A stretch of 64,000 nucleotides of DNA, taken from NCBI GenBank assembly GCA_032622095.1, contig CP136063.1, positions 273,723,426 to 273,787,425 on the forward strand. Direction: 5' to 3'. The stretch's first letter is position 1; every line of letters starts with the position of its first letter. Position numbers and translations under genes: made by a program. The notes beneath the pieces are model-generated. The model saw nothing but the letters and a program-made list of their open reading frames with translations. It ran no database searches and was not told the origin of the DNA. Below are positions 53,401 to 64,000 of the stretch, piece after piece. This DNA comes from Siphonodentalium dalli. Lineage: Eukaryota; Mollusca; Scaphopoda; Gadilida; Siphonodentaliidae.

Positions 53401-56365
53401 TAGCAATGAACGCTCTTTATTTGTAACATACCATGAATAAGACTAACAATGGACGTTCTTTGTTGGTTACATACCAGGAATAAGACTAGCAATGAACGCT
53501 CTTTATTTGTAACATATCAGGAGTAAGACTAACAATGAACGCTCTTTATTTGTAACTTACCAAGAGTAAGACTAACAATGGACGTTATTTGTTGGTTACA
53601 TACCAGGGATAAGACTAGCAATGAACGCTCTTTATTTGTAACATACAATGAATAAGACTAACAATTGACGTTCTTTGTTGGTTACATACCAGAAATAAGA
53701 CTAGCAATGAAAGCTCTTTATTTTTAACATACCATGAATAAGACTAACAATGGACGTTCTTTGTTGGTTACATACCAGGATTAAGTCTAGCAATGAACGC
53801 TATTTATTTGTAACATACCATGAGTAAGACTAACTATGAACGCGCTTTATTTGTAACATACCAGGAATATACCAACAATGGACGTTCTTTGTTGGTTACA
53901 TACCAGGAATAGACTAACAATGAGCGTTCTTCATTTGTAACATACCAGGAGTAAGACTAACAATGAACGTTCTTTATTTGTAACATACCAGGAATAGACT
54001 AACAATGAACGCTCTTTATTTGTAACATACCAGGAATAGACTAACAATGGGCATTCTATATCGGTAACATACCAGGAGTAAGACTAACAATGAACGCTCT
54101 TTATTTATAACATACCAGGAACAGACTAACAATGAGCGTTCTTCATTTGTAACATACCAGGAGTAAGACTAACAATGAACGCTCTTTATTTTTAACATAC
54201 CAGGAATAGACTATATAGCAATGAGCGTTCTTTATTTGTAACATACTAGGAATAGACTAACAATGAACGCTCTTTATTTGTAACATACCAGGAATAGACT
54301 AACAATGAACGTTCTTTATTTGTAACATACCTGGAATTAGACTAACAATGGACGTTCTTTATTTGTAACATACCAGGGATAGACTAACAATGAGCGTTCT
54401 TTATTTGTAACATACCAGGGATAGACTAACAATGAGCGTTCTTTATTTGTAACATACCAGGGATAGACTAACAATGAACGCTCTTTATTTTTAACATACA
54501 ATGTGTAAGGCTAACAATGAACGCTCTTTATTTGTAACATACCAGGAATAAGACTAACAATGAACGATCTTTATTTGTAACATGCCATGAATATACTAAC
54601 AATGAACGCTCTTTATTTGTAACATACAATGATCAAGACTAACAATGAACGGTCTTTATTGGTAACAAACAATACATAGACTAACAATGAACGCTCTTTA
54701 TGTGTAACATACCAGGAATAAGACTACCAATGGACGTTCTTTGTTGGTTACATCCCAGGAATAGACTAACAATAAACGCTCTTTGTTTGTAACATACCAG
54801 GAATAGACTAACAATGAACGCTCTTTATTTGTAACATACCAGGAATAAGACTAACAATGAATGATCTTTATTGGTAACATACCAGGAATAGACTAACAAT
54901 GAACGCTCATTATTGGTTATTTACCATGAGGTGACTAACAGAGAACGCTCTTTATTTGTAACATACCATGAATAAGACTAACAATGGACGTTCTTTGTTG
55001 GTTACATACCAGGAATAGACTAACAATGAACGCTCTTTATTTGTAACATACCCGGAATAAGACTAACAATGAGCGTTCTTTATTTGTAACATACCAGGAA
55101 TAGACTAACAATGAACGCTCTTTATTTGTAACATACCAGGAATAGACTAACAATGGGCATTCTATATTGGTAACATACTAGGAGTAAGACTAACAATGAA
55201 CGCTCTTTATTTATAACATACCAGGAATATACTAAAAATGAGCGTTCTTCATTTGTAACATACCAGGAGTAAGACTAACAATGAACGCTCTTTATTTTTA
55301 ACATACCAGGAATAGACTATATAGCAATGAGCGTTCTTTATTTGTAACATACTAGGAATAGACTAACAATGAACGCTCTTTATTTGTAACATACCAGGAA
55401 TAGACTAACAATGAACGTTCTTTATTTGTAACATACCTGGAATAAGACTAACAATGGACGTTCTTTATTTGTAACATACCAGGAATAGACTAACAATGAG
55501 CGTTCTTTATTTGTAACATACCAGGAATAAGACTAGCAATGAACGTTCTGTATTTGTAACATACCAGGAATAGACTAGCAATGAACGCTCTTTATTTGTA
55601 ACATACCAGGAATAGACTAACAATGGACGTTCTTTATTTGTAACATACCAGGAATAGACTAACAATGGACGTTCTTTATGTGTAACATACCAGGAATAGA
55701 CTAACAATGAGCGTTCTTTATTTGTAACATACCAGGAATAAGACCAACAATGGACGTTCTTTATTTGTAACATATCAGGAATAGACTATCAATGGACACT
55801 CTTTATTTGTAACGTACCAGGAATATACTAGCAATGAACGCTCTTTGTTTGTAACATACCATGAATAGACTAGCAATGAACGCTTTTTATTTGTTACATA
55901 CAAGTAATAGACTAAAAATGAGCGTTCGTTATTTGTAACATACCATGAATAGACTAACAATGAACGCTCTTTATTTGTAACATACCAGGAATAGACTAGC
56001 AATGAACGCTCTTTATGTGTAACATACCAGGAATATACTAACAATGATCGTTCTTTATTTGTAACATACCATGAATATACTAGCAATGAGCGTTCTTTAT
56101 TTGTAACATACCAGGAATAGACTAACAATGAACGCTCTTTATTTGTAACATACCAGGAATAGACTAACAATGAGCGTTCTTTATTTGTAACATACCAGGA
56201 ATAGACTAACAATGAACGATCTTTATTTGTAACATACCAGGAATAGACTAACAATGAGCAGTCTGTGTTGGTTACATACCACGAATAAGACTAGCAATGA
56301 ACGCACTTTATTTGTAACATACCAGGAATAGATTAGCAATGAACGCTCTTTATTTGTAACATACC
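50453..56365 (+). repeat. 5,913-bp higher-order repeat, copy 1
   Basis: AGGTATTGAC at 50453 recurs at 56366, the frame at 52125 at 58038, and GAGCGTTCTTCATTTG near 53922 at 59835, all at 5,913 bp. Both copies share GAACGCTATTTATTTG (53793 and 59706) and TATATCGGTAAC (54057 and 59970). Private changes include CAGTGAACGC near 50551, AAAAATGAACG near 51301 and GCACTGAACG near 59531. Inside it, the join near 54480 (three GGGATAGAC monomers, then TTTTTAACATACAATGTG) starts a 2,531-bp repeat with its partner at 57031. Confidence 0.75.
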
Positions 56366-59300
56366 AGGTATTGACTAACAATGAACGCTCTGTATTTGTA
56401 ACATACCAGGAATAGATAAACAATTAACGCTCTTTATTTGTAACATACCAGGAATAAGACTAACAATGAACGCTCATTATTGGTATGTGAATTATCTTTA
56501 TTTGTAACATACCATGAATAAGACTAACAATGGACGTACTTTGTTGGTTACATACCAGGAATAAGACAGGCAATGAACGCTCTTTATTTGTAACATACCA
56601 TGAATAAGACTAGCAATGGACGTTCTTTGTTGGTTACATACCAGGAATAAGACTAACAATGAACGCTCTTTATTTGTAACATACCAGGAGTAAGACTAAC
56701 AATGAACGCTCTTTATTGGTAACATACCAGGAGTAAGACTAACAATGGACGTTCTTTGTTGGTTACATACCAGGGATAAGACTAGCAATGAACGCTCTTT
56801 ATTTGTAACATACCATGAATAAGACTAGCAATGGACGTTCTTTGTTGGTTACATACCAGGAATAAGACTAACAATGAGCGTTCTTTATTTGTAACATACA
56901 AGGAGTAAGACTAACAATGAACGCTCTTTATTTGTAACAGACCAGGAATAGACTATATAACAATGAGCGTTATTTATTTGTAACAAACCAGGAATAGACT
57001 AACAATGAACGCTCTTTATTTTTAACATACAATGTGTAAGGCTAACAATGAACGCTCTTTATTTGTAACATACCAGGAATAAGACTAACAATGAACGATC
57101 TTTATTTGTAACATGCCATGAATATACTAACAAGGAACGCTCTTTATTTGTAACATACAATGATCAAGACTAACAATGAACGGTCTTTATTGGTAACAAA
57201 CAATACATAGACTAACAATGAACGCTCTTTATGTGTAACATACCAGGAATAAGACTACCAATGGACGTTCTTTGTTGGTTACATACCAGGAATAGACTAA
57301 CAATAAACGCTCTTTGTTTGTAACATACCAGGAATAGACTAACAATGAACGCTCTTTATTTGTAACATACCAGGAATAAGACTAACAATGAATGATCTTT
57401 ATTGGTAACATACCAGGAATAGACTAACAATGAACGCTCATTATTGGTTATTTACCATGAGGTGACTGACAGAGAACGCTCTTTATTTGTAACATACCAT
57501 GAATAAGACTAACAATGGACGTTCTTTGTTGGTTACATACCAGGAATAGACTAACAATGAACGCTCTTTATTTGTAACATACCCGGAATAAGACTAACAA
57601 TGAGCGTTCTTTATTTGTAACATACCAGGAATAGACTAACAATGAACGCTCTTTATTTGTAACATACCAGGAATAGACTAACAATGGGCATTCTATATTG
57701 GTAACATACCAGGAGTAAGACTAACAATGAACGCTCTTTATTTATAACATACCAGGAATAGACTAACAATGAGCGTTCTTCATTTGTAACATACCAGGAG
57801 TAAGACTAACAATGAACGCTCTTTATTTTTAACATACCAGGAATAGACTATATAGCAATGAGCGTTCTTTATTTGTAACATACTAGGAATAGACTAACAA
57901 TGAACGCTCTTTATTTGTAACATACCAGGAATAGACTAACAATGAACGTTCTTTATTTGTAACATACCTGGAATAAGACTAACAATGGACGTTCTTTATT
58001 TGTAACATACCAGGAATAGACTAACAATGAGCGTTCTTTATTTGTAACATACCAGGAATAAGACTAGCAATGAACGTTCTGTATTTGTAACATACCAGGA
58101 ATAGACTAGCAATGAACGCTCTTTATTTGTAACATACCAGGAATAGACTAACAATGGACGTTCTTTATTTGTAACATACCAGGAATAGACTAACAATGGA
58201 CGTTCTTTATGTGTAACATACCAGGAATAGACTAACAATGAGCGTTCTTTATTTGTAACATACCAGGAATAAGACCAACAATGGACGTTCTTTATTTGTA
58301 ACATATCAGGAATAGACTATCAAAGGACACTCTTTATTTGTAACGTACCAGGAATATACTAGCAATGAACGCTCTTTGTTTGTAACATACCATGAATAGA
58401 CTAGCAATGAACGCTTTTTATTTGTTACATACAAGTAATAGACTAAAAATGAGCGTTCGTTATTTGTAACATACCATGAATAGACTAACAATGAACGCTC
58501 TTTATTTGTAACATACCAGGAATAGACTAGCAATGAACGCTCTTTATGTGTAACATACCAGGAATATACTAACAATGATCGTTCTTTATTTGTAACATAC
58601 CATGAATATACTAGCAATGAGCGTTCTTTATTTGTAACATACCAGGAATAGACTAACAATGAACGCTCTTTATTTGTAACATACCAGGAATAGACTAACA
58701 ATGAGCGTTCTTTATTTGTAACATACCAGGAATAGACTAACAATGAACGATCTTTATTTGTAACATACCAGGAATAGACTAACAATGAGCAGTCTGTGTT
58801 GGTTACATACCACGAATAAGACTAGCAATGAACGCACTTTATTTGTAACATACCAGGAATAGATTAGCAATGAACGCTCTTTATTTGTAACATACCAGGT
58901 ATTGACTAACAATGAACGCTCTGTATTTGTAACATACCAGGAATAGATAAACAATTAACGCTCTTTATTTGTAACATACCAGGAATAAGACTAACAATGA
59001 ACGCTCATTATTGGTATGTGAATTATCTTTATTTGTAACATACCATGAATAAGACTAACAATGGACGTACTTTGTTGGTTACATACCAGGAATAAGACAG
59101 GCAATGAACGCTCTTTATTTGTAACATACCATGAATAAGACTAGCAATGGACGTTCTTTGTTGGTTACATACCAGGAATAAGACTAACAATGAACGCTCT
59201 TTATTTGTAACATACCAGGAGTAAGACTAACAATGAACGCTCTTTATTGGTAACATACCAGGAGTAAGACTAACAATGGACGTTCTTTGTTGGTTACATA

Positions 59301-60300
59301 CCAGGGATAAGACTAGCAATGAACGCTCTTTATTTGTAACATACCATGAATAAGACTAACAATGGACGTTCTTTGTTGGTTACATACCAGGAATAAGACT
59401 AGCAATGAACGCTCTTTATTTGTAACATATCAGGAGTAAGACTAACAATGAACGCTCTTTATTTGTAACTTACCAAGAGTAAGACTAACAATGGACGTTA
59501 TTTGTTGGTTACATACCAGGGATAAGACTAGCACTGAACGCTCTTTATTTGTAACATACAATGAATAAGACTAACAATTGACGTTCTTTGTTGGTTACAT
59601 ACCAGAAATAAGACTAGCAATGAAAGCTCTTTATTTTTAACATACCATGAATAAGACTAACAATGGACGTTCTTTGTTGGTTACATACCAGGATTAAGTC
59701 TAGCAATGAACGCTATTTATTTGTAACATACCATGAGTAAGACTAACTATGAACGCGCTTTATTTGTAACATACCAGGAATATACCAACAATGGACGTTC
59801 TTTGTTGGTTACATACCAGGAATAGACTAACAATGAGCGTTCTTCATTTGTAACATACCAGGAGTAAGACTAACAATGAACGTTCTTTATTTGTAACATA
59901 CCAGGAATAGACTAACAATGAACGCTCTTTATTTGTAACATACCAGGAATAGACTAACAATGGGCATTCTATATCGGTAACATACCAGGAGTAAGACTAA
60001 CAATGAACGCTCTTTATTTATAACATACCAGGAACAGACTAACAATGAGCGTTCTTCATTTGTAACATACCAGGAGTAAGACTAACAATGAACGCTCTTT
60101 ATTTTTAACATACCAGGAATAGACTATATAGCAATGAGCGTTCTTTATTTGTAACATACTAGGAATAGACTAACAATGAACGCTCTTTATTTGTAACATA
60201 CCAGGAATAGACTAACAATGAACGTTCTTTATTTGTAACATACCTGGAATTAGACTAACAATGGACGTTCTTTATTTGTAACATACCAGGAATAGACTAA
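56366..60300 (+). repeat. 5,913-bp higher-order repeat, copy 2
   Basis: Matches 50453-54387. It ends where 54374 reads GGGATAGAC and this copy reads GGAATAGAC and goes on into another alpha block (frames at 60314 and 60582). Its beta block (59040-59820) retains both of the optional 86-bp dimers. Confidence 0.7.
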
Positions 60301-61310
60301 CAATGAGCGTTCTTTATTTGTAACATACCAGGAATAAGACTAGCAATGAACGTTCTGTATTTGTAACATACCAGGAATAGACTAGCAATGAACGCTCTTT
60401 ATTTGTAACATACCAGGAATAGACTAACAATGGACGTTCTTTATTTGTAACATACCAGGAATAGACTAACAATGGACGTTCTTTATGTGTAACATACCAG
60501 GAATAGACTAACAATGAGCGTTCTTTATTTGTAACATACCAGGAATAAGACCAACAATGGACGTTCTTTATTTGTAACATATCAGGAATAGACTATCAAT
60601 GGACACTCTTTATTTGTAACGTACCAGGAATATACTAGCAATGAACGCTCTTTGTTTGTAACATACCATGAATAGACTAGCAATGAACGCTTTTTATTTG
60701 TTACATACAAGTAATAGACTAAAAATGAGCGTTCGTTATTTGTAACATACCATGAATAGACTAACAATGAACGCTCTTTATTTGTAACATACCAGGAATA
60801 GACTAGCAATGAACGCTCTTTATGTGTAACATACCAGGAATATACTAACAATGATCGTTCTTTATTTGTAACATACCATGAATATACTAGCAATGAGCGT
60901 TCTTTATTTGTAACATACCAGGAATAGACTAACTATGAACGCTCTTTATTTGTAACATACCAGGAATAGACTAACAATGAGCGTTCTTTATTTGTAACAT
61001 ACCAGGAATAGACTAACAATGAACGCTCTTTATTTGTAACATACCAGGAATAGACTAACAATGAGCATTCTGTGTTGGTTACATACCACGGATAAGACGA
61101 GCAATGAACGCACTTTATTTGTAACATACCAGGAATAGATTAGCAATGCACGCTCTTTATTTGTAACATACCAGGAATAGACTAACAATGAACGCTCTGT
61201 ATTTGTAACATACCAGTAATAGATAAACAATTAACGCTCTTTATTTGTAACATACCAGGAATAAGACTAACAATGAACGCTCATTATTGGTATGTGAATG
61301 ATCTTTATTT
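60301..61310 (+). repeat. Shortened alpha block joined to a gamma-type end
   Basis: This stretch starts like 58025-58610. The 159-codon frame is cut to 103 codons (60582-60893), and at about 60930 the sequence changes through AACTATGAACGCTC to the GAGCATTCTGTG lineage seen at 2180, 18050 and 48235. One variant here is CCACGGATAAGACGAGC where the others have CCACGAATAAGACGAGC. A 64-codon minus-strand frame with an ATG start (60933-61127) crosses the join. Confidence 0.65.
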
Positions 61311-64000
61311 GTAACATACCATGAATAAGACTAACAATGGACGTACTTTGTTGGTTACATACCAGGAATAAGACTAGCAATGAACGCTGTTTATTTGTAA
61401 CATACCAGGAGTAAGACTAACAATGAACGCTCTTTATTGGTAACATACCAGGAGTAAGACTAACAATGGACGTTCTTTGTTGGTTACATACCAGGGATAA
61501 GATTAGCAACGAACGCTCTTTATTTGTAACATACCATGAATAAGACTAACAATGGACGTTCTTTGTTGGTTACATACCAGGAATAAGACTAGCAATGAAC
61601 GCTCTTTATTTGTAACATATCAGGAGTAAGACTAACAATGAACGCTCTTTATTTGTAACTTACCAAGAGTAAGACTAACAATGGACGTTATTTGTTGTTC
61701 ACATACCAGGGATAAGACTAGCAATGAACGCTCTTTATTTGTAACATGCAATGAATAAGACTAACAATTGACGTTCTTTGTTGGTTACATACCAGAAATA
61801 AGATTAGCAATGAACGCTCTTTATTTGTAACATACCATGAATAAGACTAGCAATGGACGTTCTTTGTTGGTTACATACCAGGAATAAGACTAACAATGAA
61901 CGCTCTTTATTTGTAACATACCAGGAGTAAGACTAACAATGAACGCTCTTTATTGGTAACATACCAGGAGTAAGACTAACAATGGACGTTCTTTGTTGGT
62001 TACATACCAGGGATAAGACTAGCAATGAACGCTCTTTATTTGTAACATACCATGAATAAGACTAACAATGGACGTTCTTTGTTGGTTACATACCAGGAAT
62101 AAGACTAGCAATGAACGCTCTTTATTTGTAACATATCAGGAGTAAGACTAACAATGAACGCTCTTTATTTGTAACTTACCAAGAGTAAGACTAACAATGG
62201 ACGTTATTTGTTGGTTACATACCAGGGATAAGACTAGCAATGAACGCTCTTTATTTGTAACATACAATGAATAAGACTAACAATTGACGTTCTTTGTTGG
62301 TTACATACCAGAAATAAGACTAGCAATGAAAGCTCTTTATTTTTAACATACCATGAATAAGACTAACAATGGACGTTCTTTGTTGGTTACATACCAGGAT
62401 TAAGTCTAGCAATGAACGCTCTTTATTTGTAACATACCATGAGTAAGACTAACTATGAACGCGCTTTATTTGTAACATACCAGGAATATACCAACAATGG
62501 ACGTTCTTTGTTGGTTACATACCAGGAATAGACTAACAATGAGCGTTCTTTATTTGTAACATACCATGACTAATACTAACAATGAACGGTCTTATTTTTA
62601 ACATACAATGAGTAAGACTAACATTGAACGCTCGGTATTTGTAACATACCAGGCATAAGACTAACAATGAACGATCTTTATTTGTAACATACCATGAATA
62701 TACTAACAATGAACGCTTTTTATGTGTATCATACCAGGAATAAGACTAACAATGAACGCTCTTTATTTGTAACATACCATGAACAAGAATAACAATGGAC
62801 GGTCTTTATTTGTAACATACCACGAATAGACTAACAATGAACGCTCTTCAATTGTAACATACCAGGAATAGACTAACAATGAACGCTCTTTATTTGTAAC
62901 ATACCAGGAATAGACTAACAATGAACGCTCTTTATTTGTAACATACCAGGGATAGACCAACAATTAACGCTCTTTATTTGTAACATACCAGGAATAGACT
63001 AACAATGAGCATTCTGTGTTGGTTACACACCACGAATAAGACGAGCAATGAACGCACTTTATTTGTAACATACCAGGAATAGATTAGCAATGCACGCTCT
63101 TTATTTGTAACATACCAGGAATAGACTAACAACGAACGCTCTGTATTTGTAACATACCAGTAATAGATAAACAATTAACGCTCTTTATTTGTAACATACC
63201 AGGAATAAGACTAACAATGAACGCTCATTATTGGTATGTGAATGATCTTTATTTGTAACATACCATGAATAAGACTAACAATGGACGTACTTTGTTGGTT
63301 ACATACCAGGAATAAGACAGGCAATGAACGCTCTTTATTTGTAACATACCATGAATAAGACTAGCAATGGACGTTCTTTGTTGGTTAAATACCAGGAATA
63401 AGACTAGCAATGAACGCTCTTTATTTGTAACATACCAGGAGTAAGACTAACAATGAACGCTCTTTATTGGTAACATACCAGGAGTAAGACTAATAATGGA
63501 CGTTCTTTGTTGGTTACATACCAGGGATAAGATTAGCAATGAACGCTCTTTATTTGTAACATACCATGAATAAGACTAACAATGGACGTTCTTTGTTGGT
63601 TACATACCAGGAATAACACTAGCAATGAACGCTCTTTATTTGTAACATATCAGGTGTAAGACTAACAATGAACGCTCTTTATTTGTAACTTACCAAGAGT
63701 AAGACTAACAATGGACGTTATTTGTTGTTTACATACCAGGTATAAGCCTAGCAATGAACGCTCTTTATTTGTAACATGCAATGAATAAGACTAACAATTG
63801 ACGTTCTTTGTTGGTTACATACCAGAAATAAGACTAGCAATGAACGCTCTTTATTTTTAACATACCATGAATAAGACTAACAATGGACGTTCTGTGTTGG
63901 TTACATACCAGGATTAAGACTAGCAATGAACGCTCTTTATTTGTAACATACAATGAGTAAGACTAACTATGAACGCGCTTTATTTGTAACATACCAGGAA
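61311..64000 (+). repeat. Beta-gamma-beta segment related to 5.5-7.4 kb, running off the window
   Basis: From about 61845, and at a fixed shift of 56,321 bp from about 62150 onward, this segment tracks 5610-7370. It shares two rare variants with the 6653 copy: GGTTACACACC (near 63022) and CAACAACGAACGC (near 63129). It has one 86-bp dimer more than the 5.8-kb block. After about 63680 it switches to AACTTACCAAGAG and GTTGTTTACATACC monomers with private changes. The array continues past the window end. Confidence 0.7.

Larger units (their letters stand above)
1..64000. repeat. Satellite DNA array, 42/43-bp monomers, filling the whole window
   Basis: Every part of the window is built from head-to-tail copies, all in one orientation, of a monomer starting GAACGCTCTTTATTTG and ending GACTAACAAT. 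Two lengths dominate: 42 bp (with AATAGAC) and 43 bp (with AATAAGAC). No stretch longer than about one monomer departs from this pattern, so there is no unique sequence, gene or transposon. Both window edges lie inside the array, so its true length is larger. On top of the monomer sit 86-bp dimers and higher-order repeats of several kilobases. This organisation is typical of eukaryotic heterochromatic satellites. That placement is inference, since no flanking DNA is present. Confidence 0.98.

Noticed and set aside
428-63174. About 65 minus-strand ORFs of 60-159 codons
   Set aside because: All are the same 14-residue repeat read through runs of 42-bp monomers. Most open on TTG, they end at the next 43-bp monomer, and none has a non-repeat terminus or recognisable domain. 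They are described once and not called as genes.
1-64000. CRISPR array, because of regular 42-43 bp periodicity
   Set aside because: There are no unique spacers between constant repeats. The whole period is repetitive and varies gradually, and no cas genes are present.
1-64000. CENP-B box or other known centromere motif
   Set aside because: No monomer form fits the TTCG-A-CGGG pattern. Centromere identity cannot be claimed from sequence alone.
1-64000. Splice-like motifs: GTATGT and TTGTTAG on the minus strand, TACTAAC on the plus strand
   Set aside because: These fall in most monomers by virtue of the consensus and would imply exons of about 10 bp and introns of about 32 bp. There is no gene structure around them.
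1-64000. Telomeric repeat or retrotransposon remnants
   Set aside because: No short G-rich telomere unit, no long terminal repeats, poly-A tails or transposase/reverse transcriptase-like frames were seen.

Overview
The whole window is one uninterrupted block of tandemly repeated satellite DNA. I find no gene, RNA gene, mobile element, CRISPR array or unique sequence anywhere in it. The basic unit is a 42-bp monomer (clean copy at 5132-5173, about 33% GC) that alternates with a 43-bp form carrying one extra A. Roughly 1,500 monomers fill the 64 kb. A homogeneous array of this size with several layers of higher-order repeats suggests a eukaryotic heterochromatic region (pericentromeric, subtelomeric or similar). 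The species cannot be told from the sequence.

Four kinds of sub-block recur in a loose order. (1) 'Alpha' blocks are runs of 42-bp monomers, for example about 3960-5430. (2) 'Beta' blocks are 86-bp dimers of two 43-bp monomer types, for example about 1015-1720. (3) 'Gamma' blocks are mixed, for example about 1720-2400. (4) 'Delta' blocks are diverged and rich in odd monomers that act as barcodes, for example about 2840-3960. These sub-blocks form higher-order repeats whose shifts can be read from shared marker monomers: 4,502, 4,716/4,722, 4,319, 7,125, 2,531 and 5,913 bp.

The middle of the window is explained by two nested tandem duplications. Segment 8075-25348 (17,274 bp) was duplicated, giving a second copy that starts at 25349. 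A 5,788-bp part of that second copy (29495-35282) was then duplicated again (35283-41070). As a result the second copy now ends near 48410, and the original array resumes at 48411. Point mutations at 14238 and 35259/41047 order these events. The copies differ by only a handful of substitutions that I could see, so the duplications are recent, or an assembly artefact must be excluded.

Only one of the six frames is open through the consensus 42-bp monomer: a minus-strand frame encoding a 14-residue repeat (LLVYSWYVTNKERS). Runs of 42-bp monomers therefore give spurious-looking ORFs of up to 159 codons, and each 43-bp monomer shifts the frame to a stop. I do not call these as genes. However, monomer variants fall strikingly often at third codon positions of that frame, including inside the beta dimers where the frame is no longer kept. 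This could be a fossil of a coding origin and is the most interesting signal in the window.
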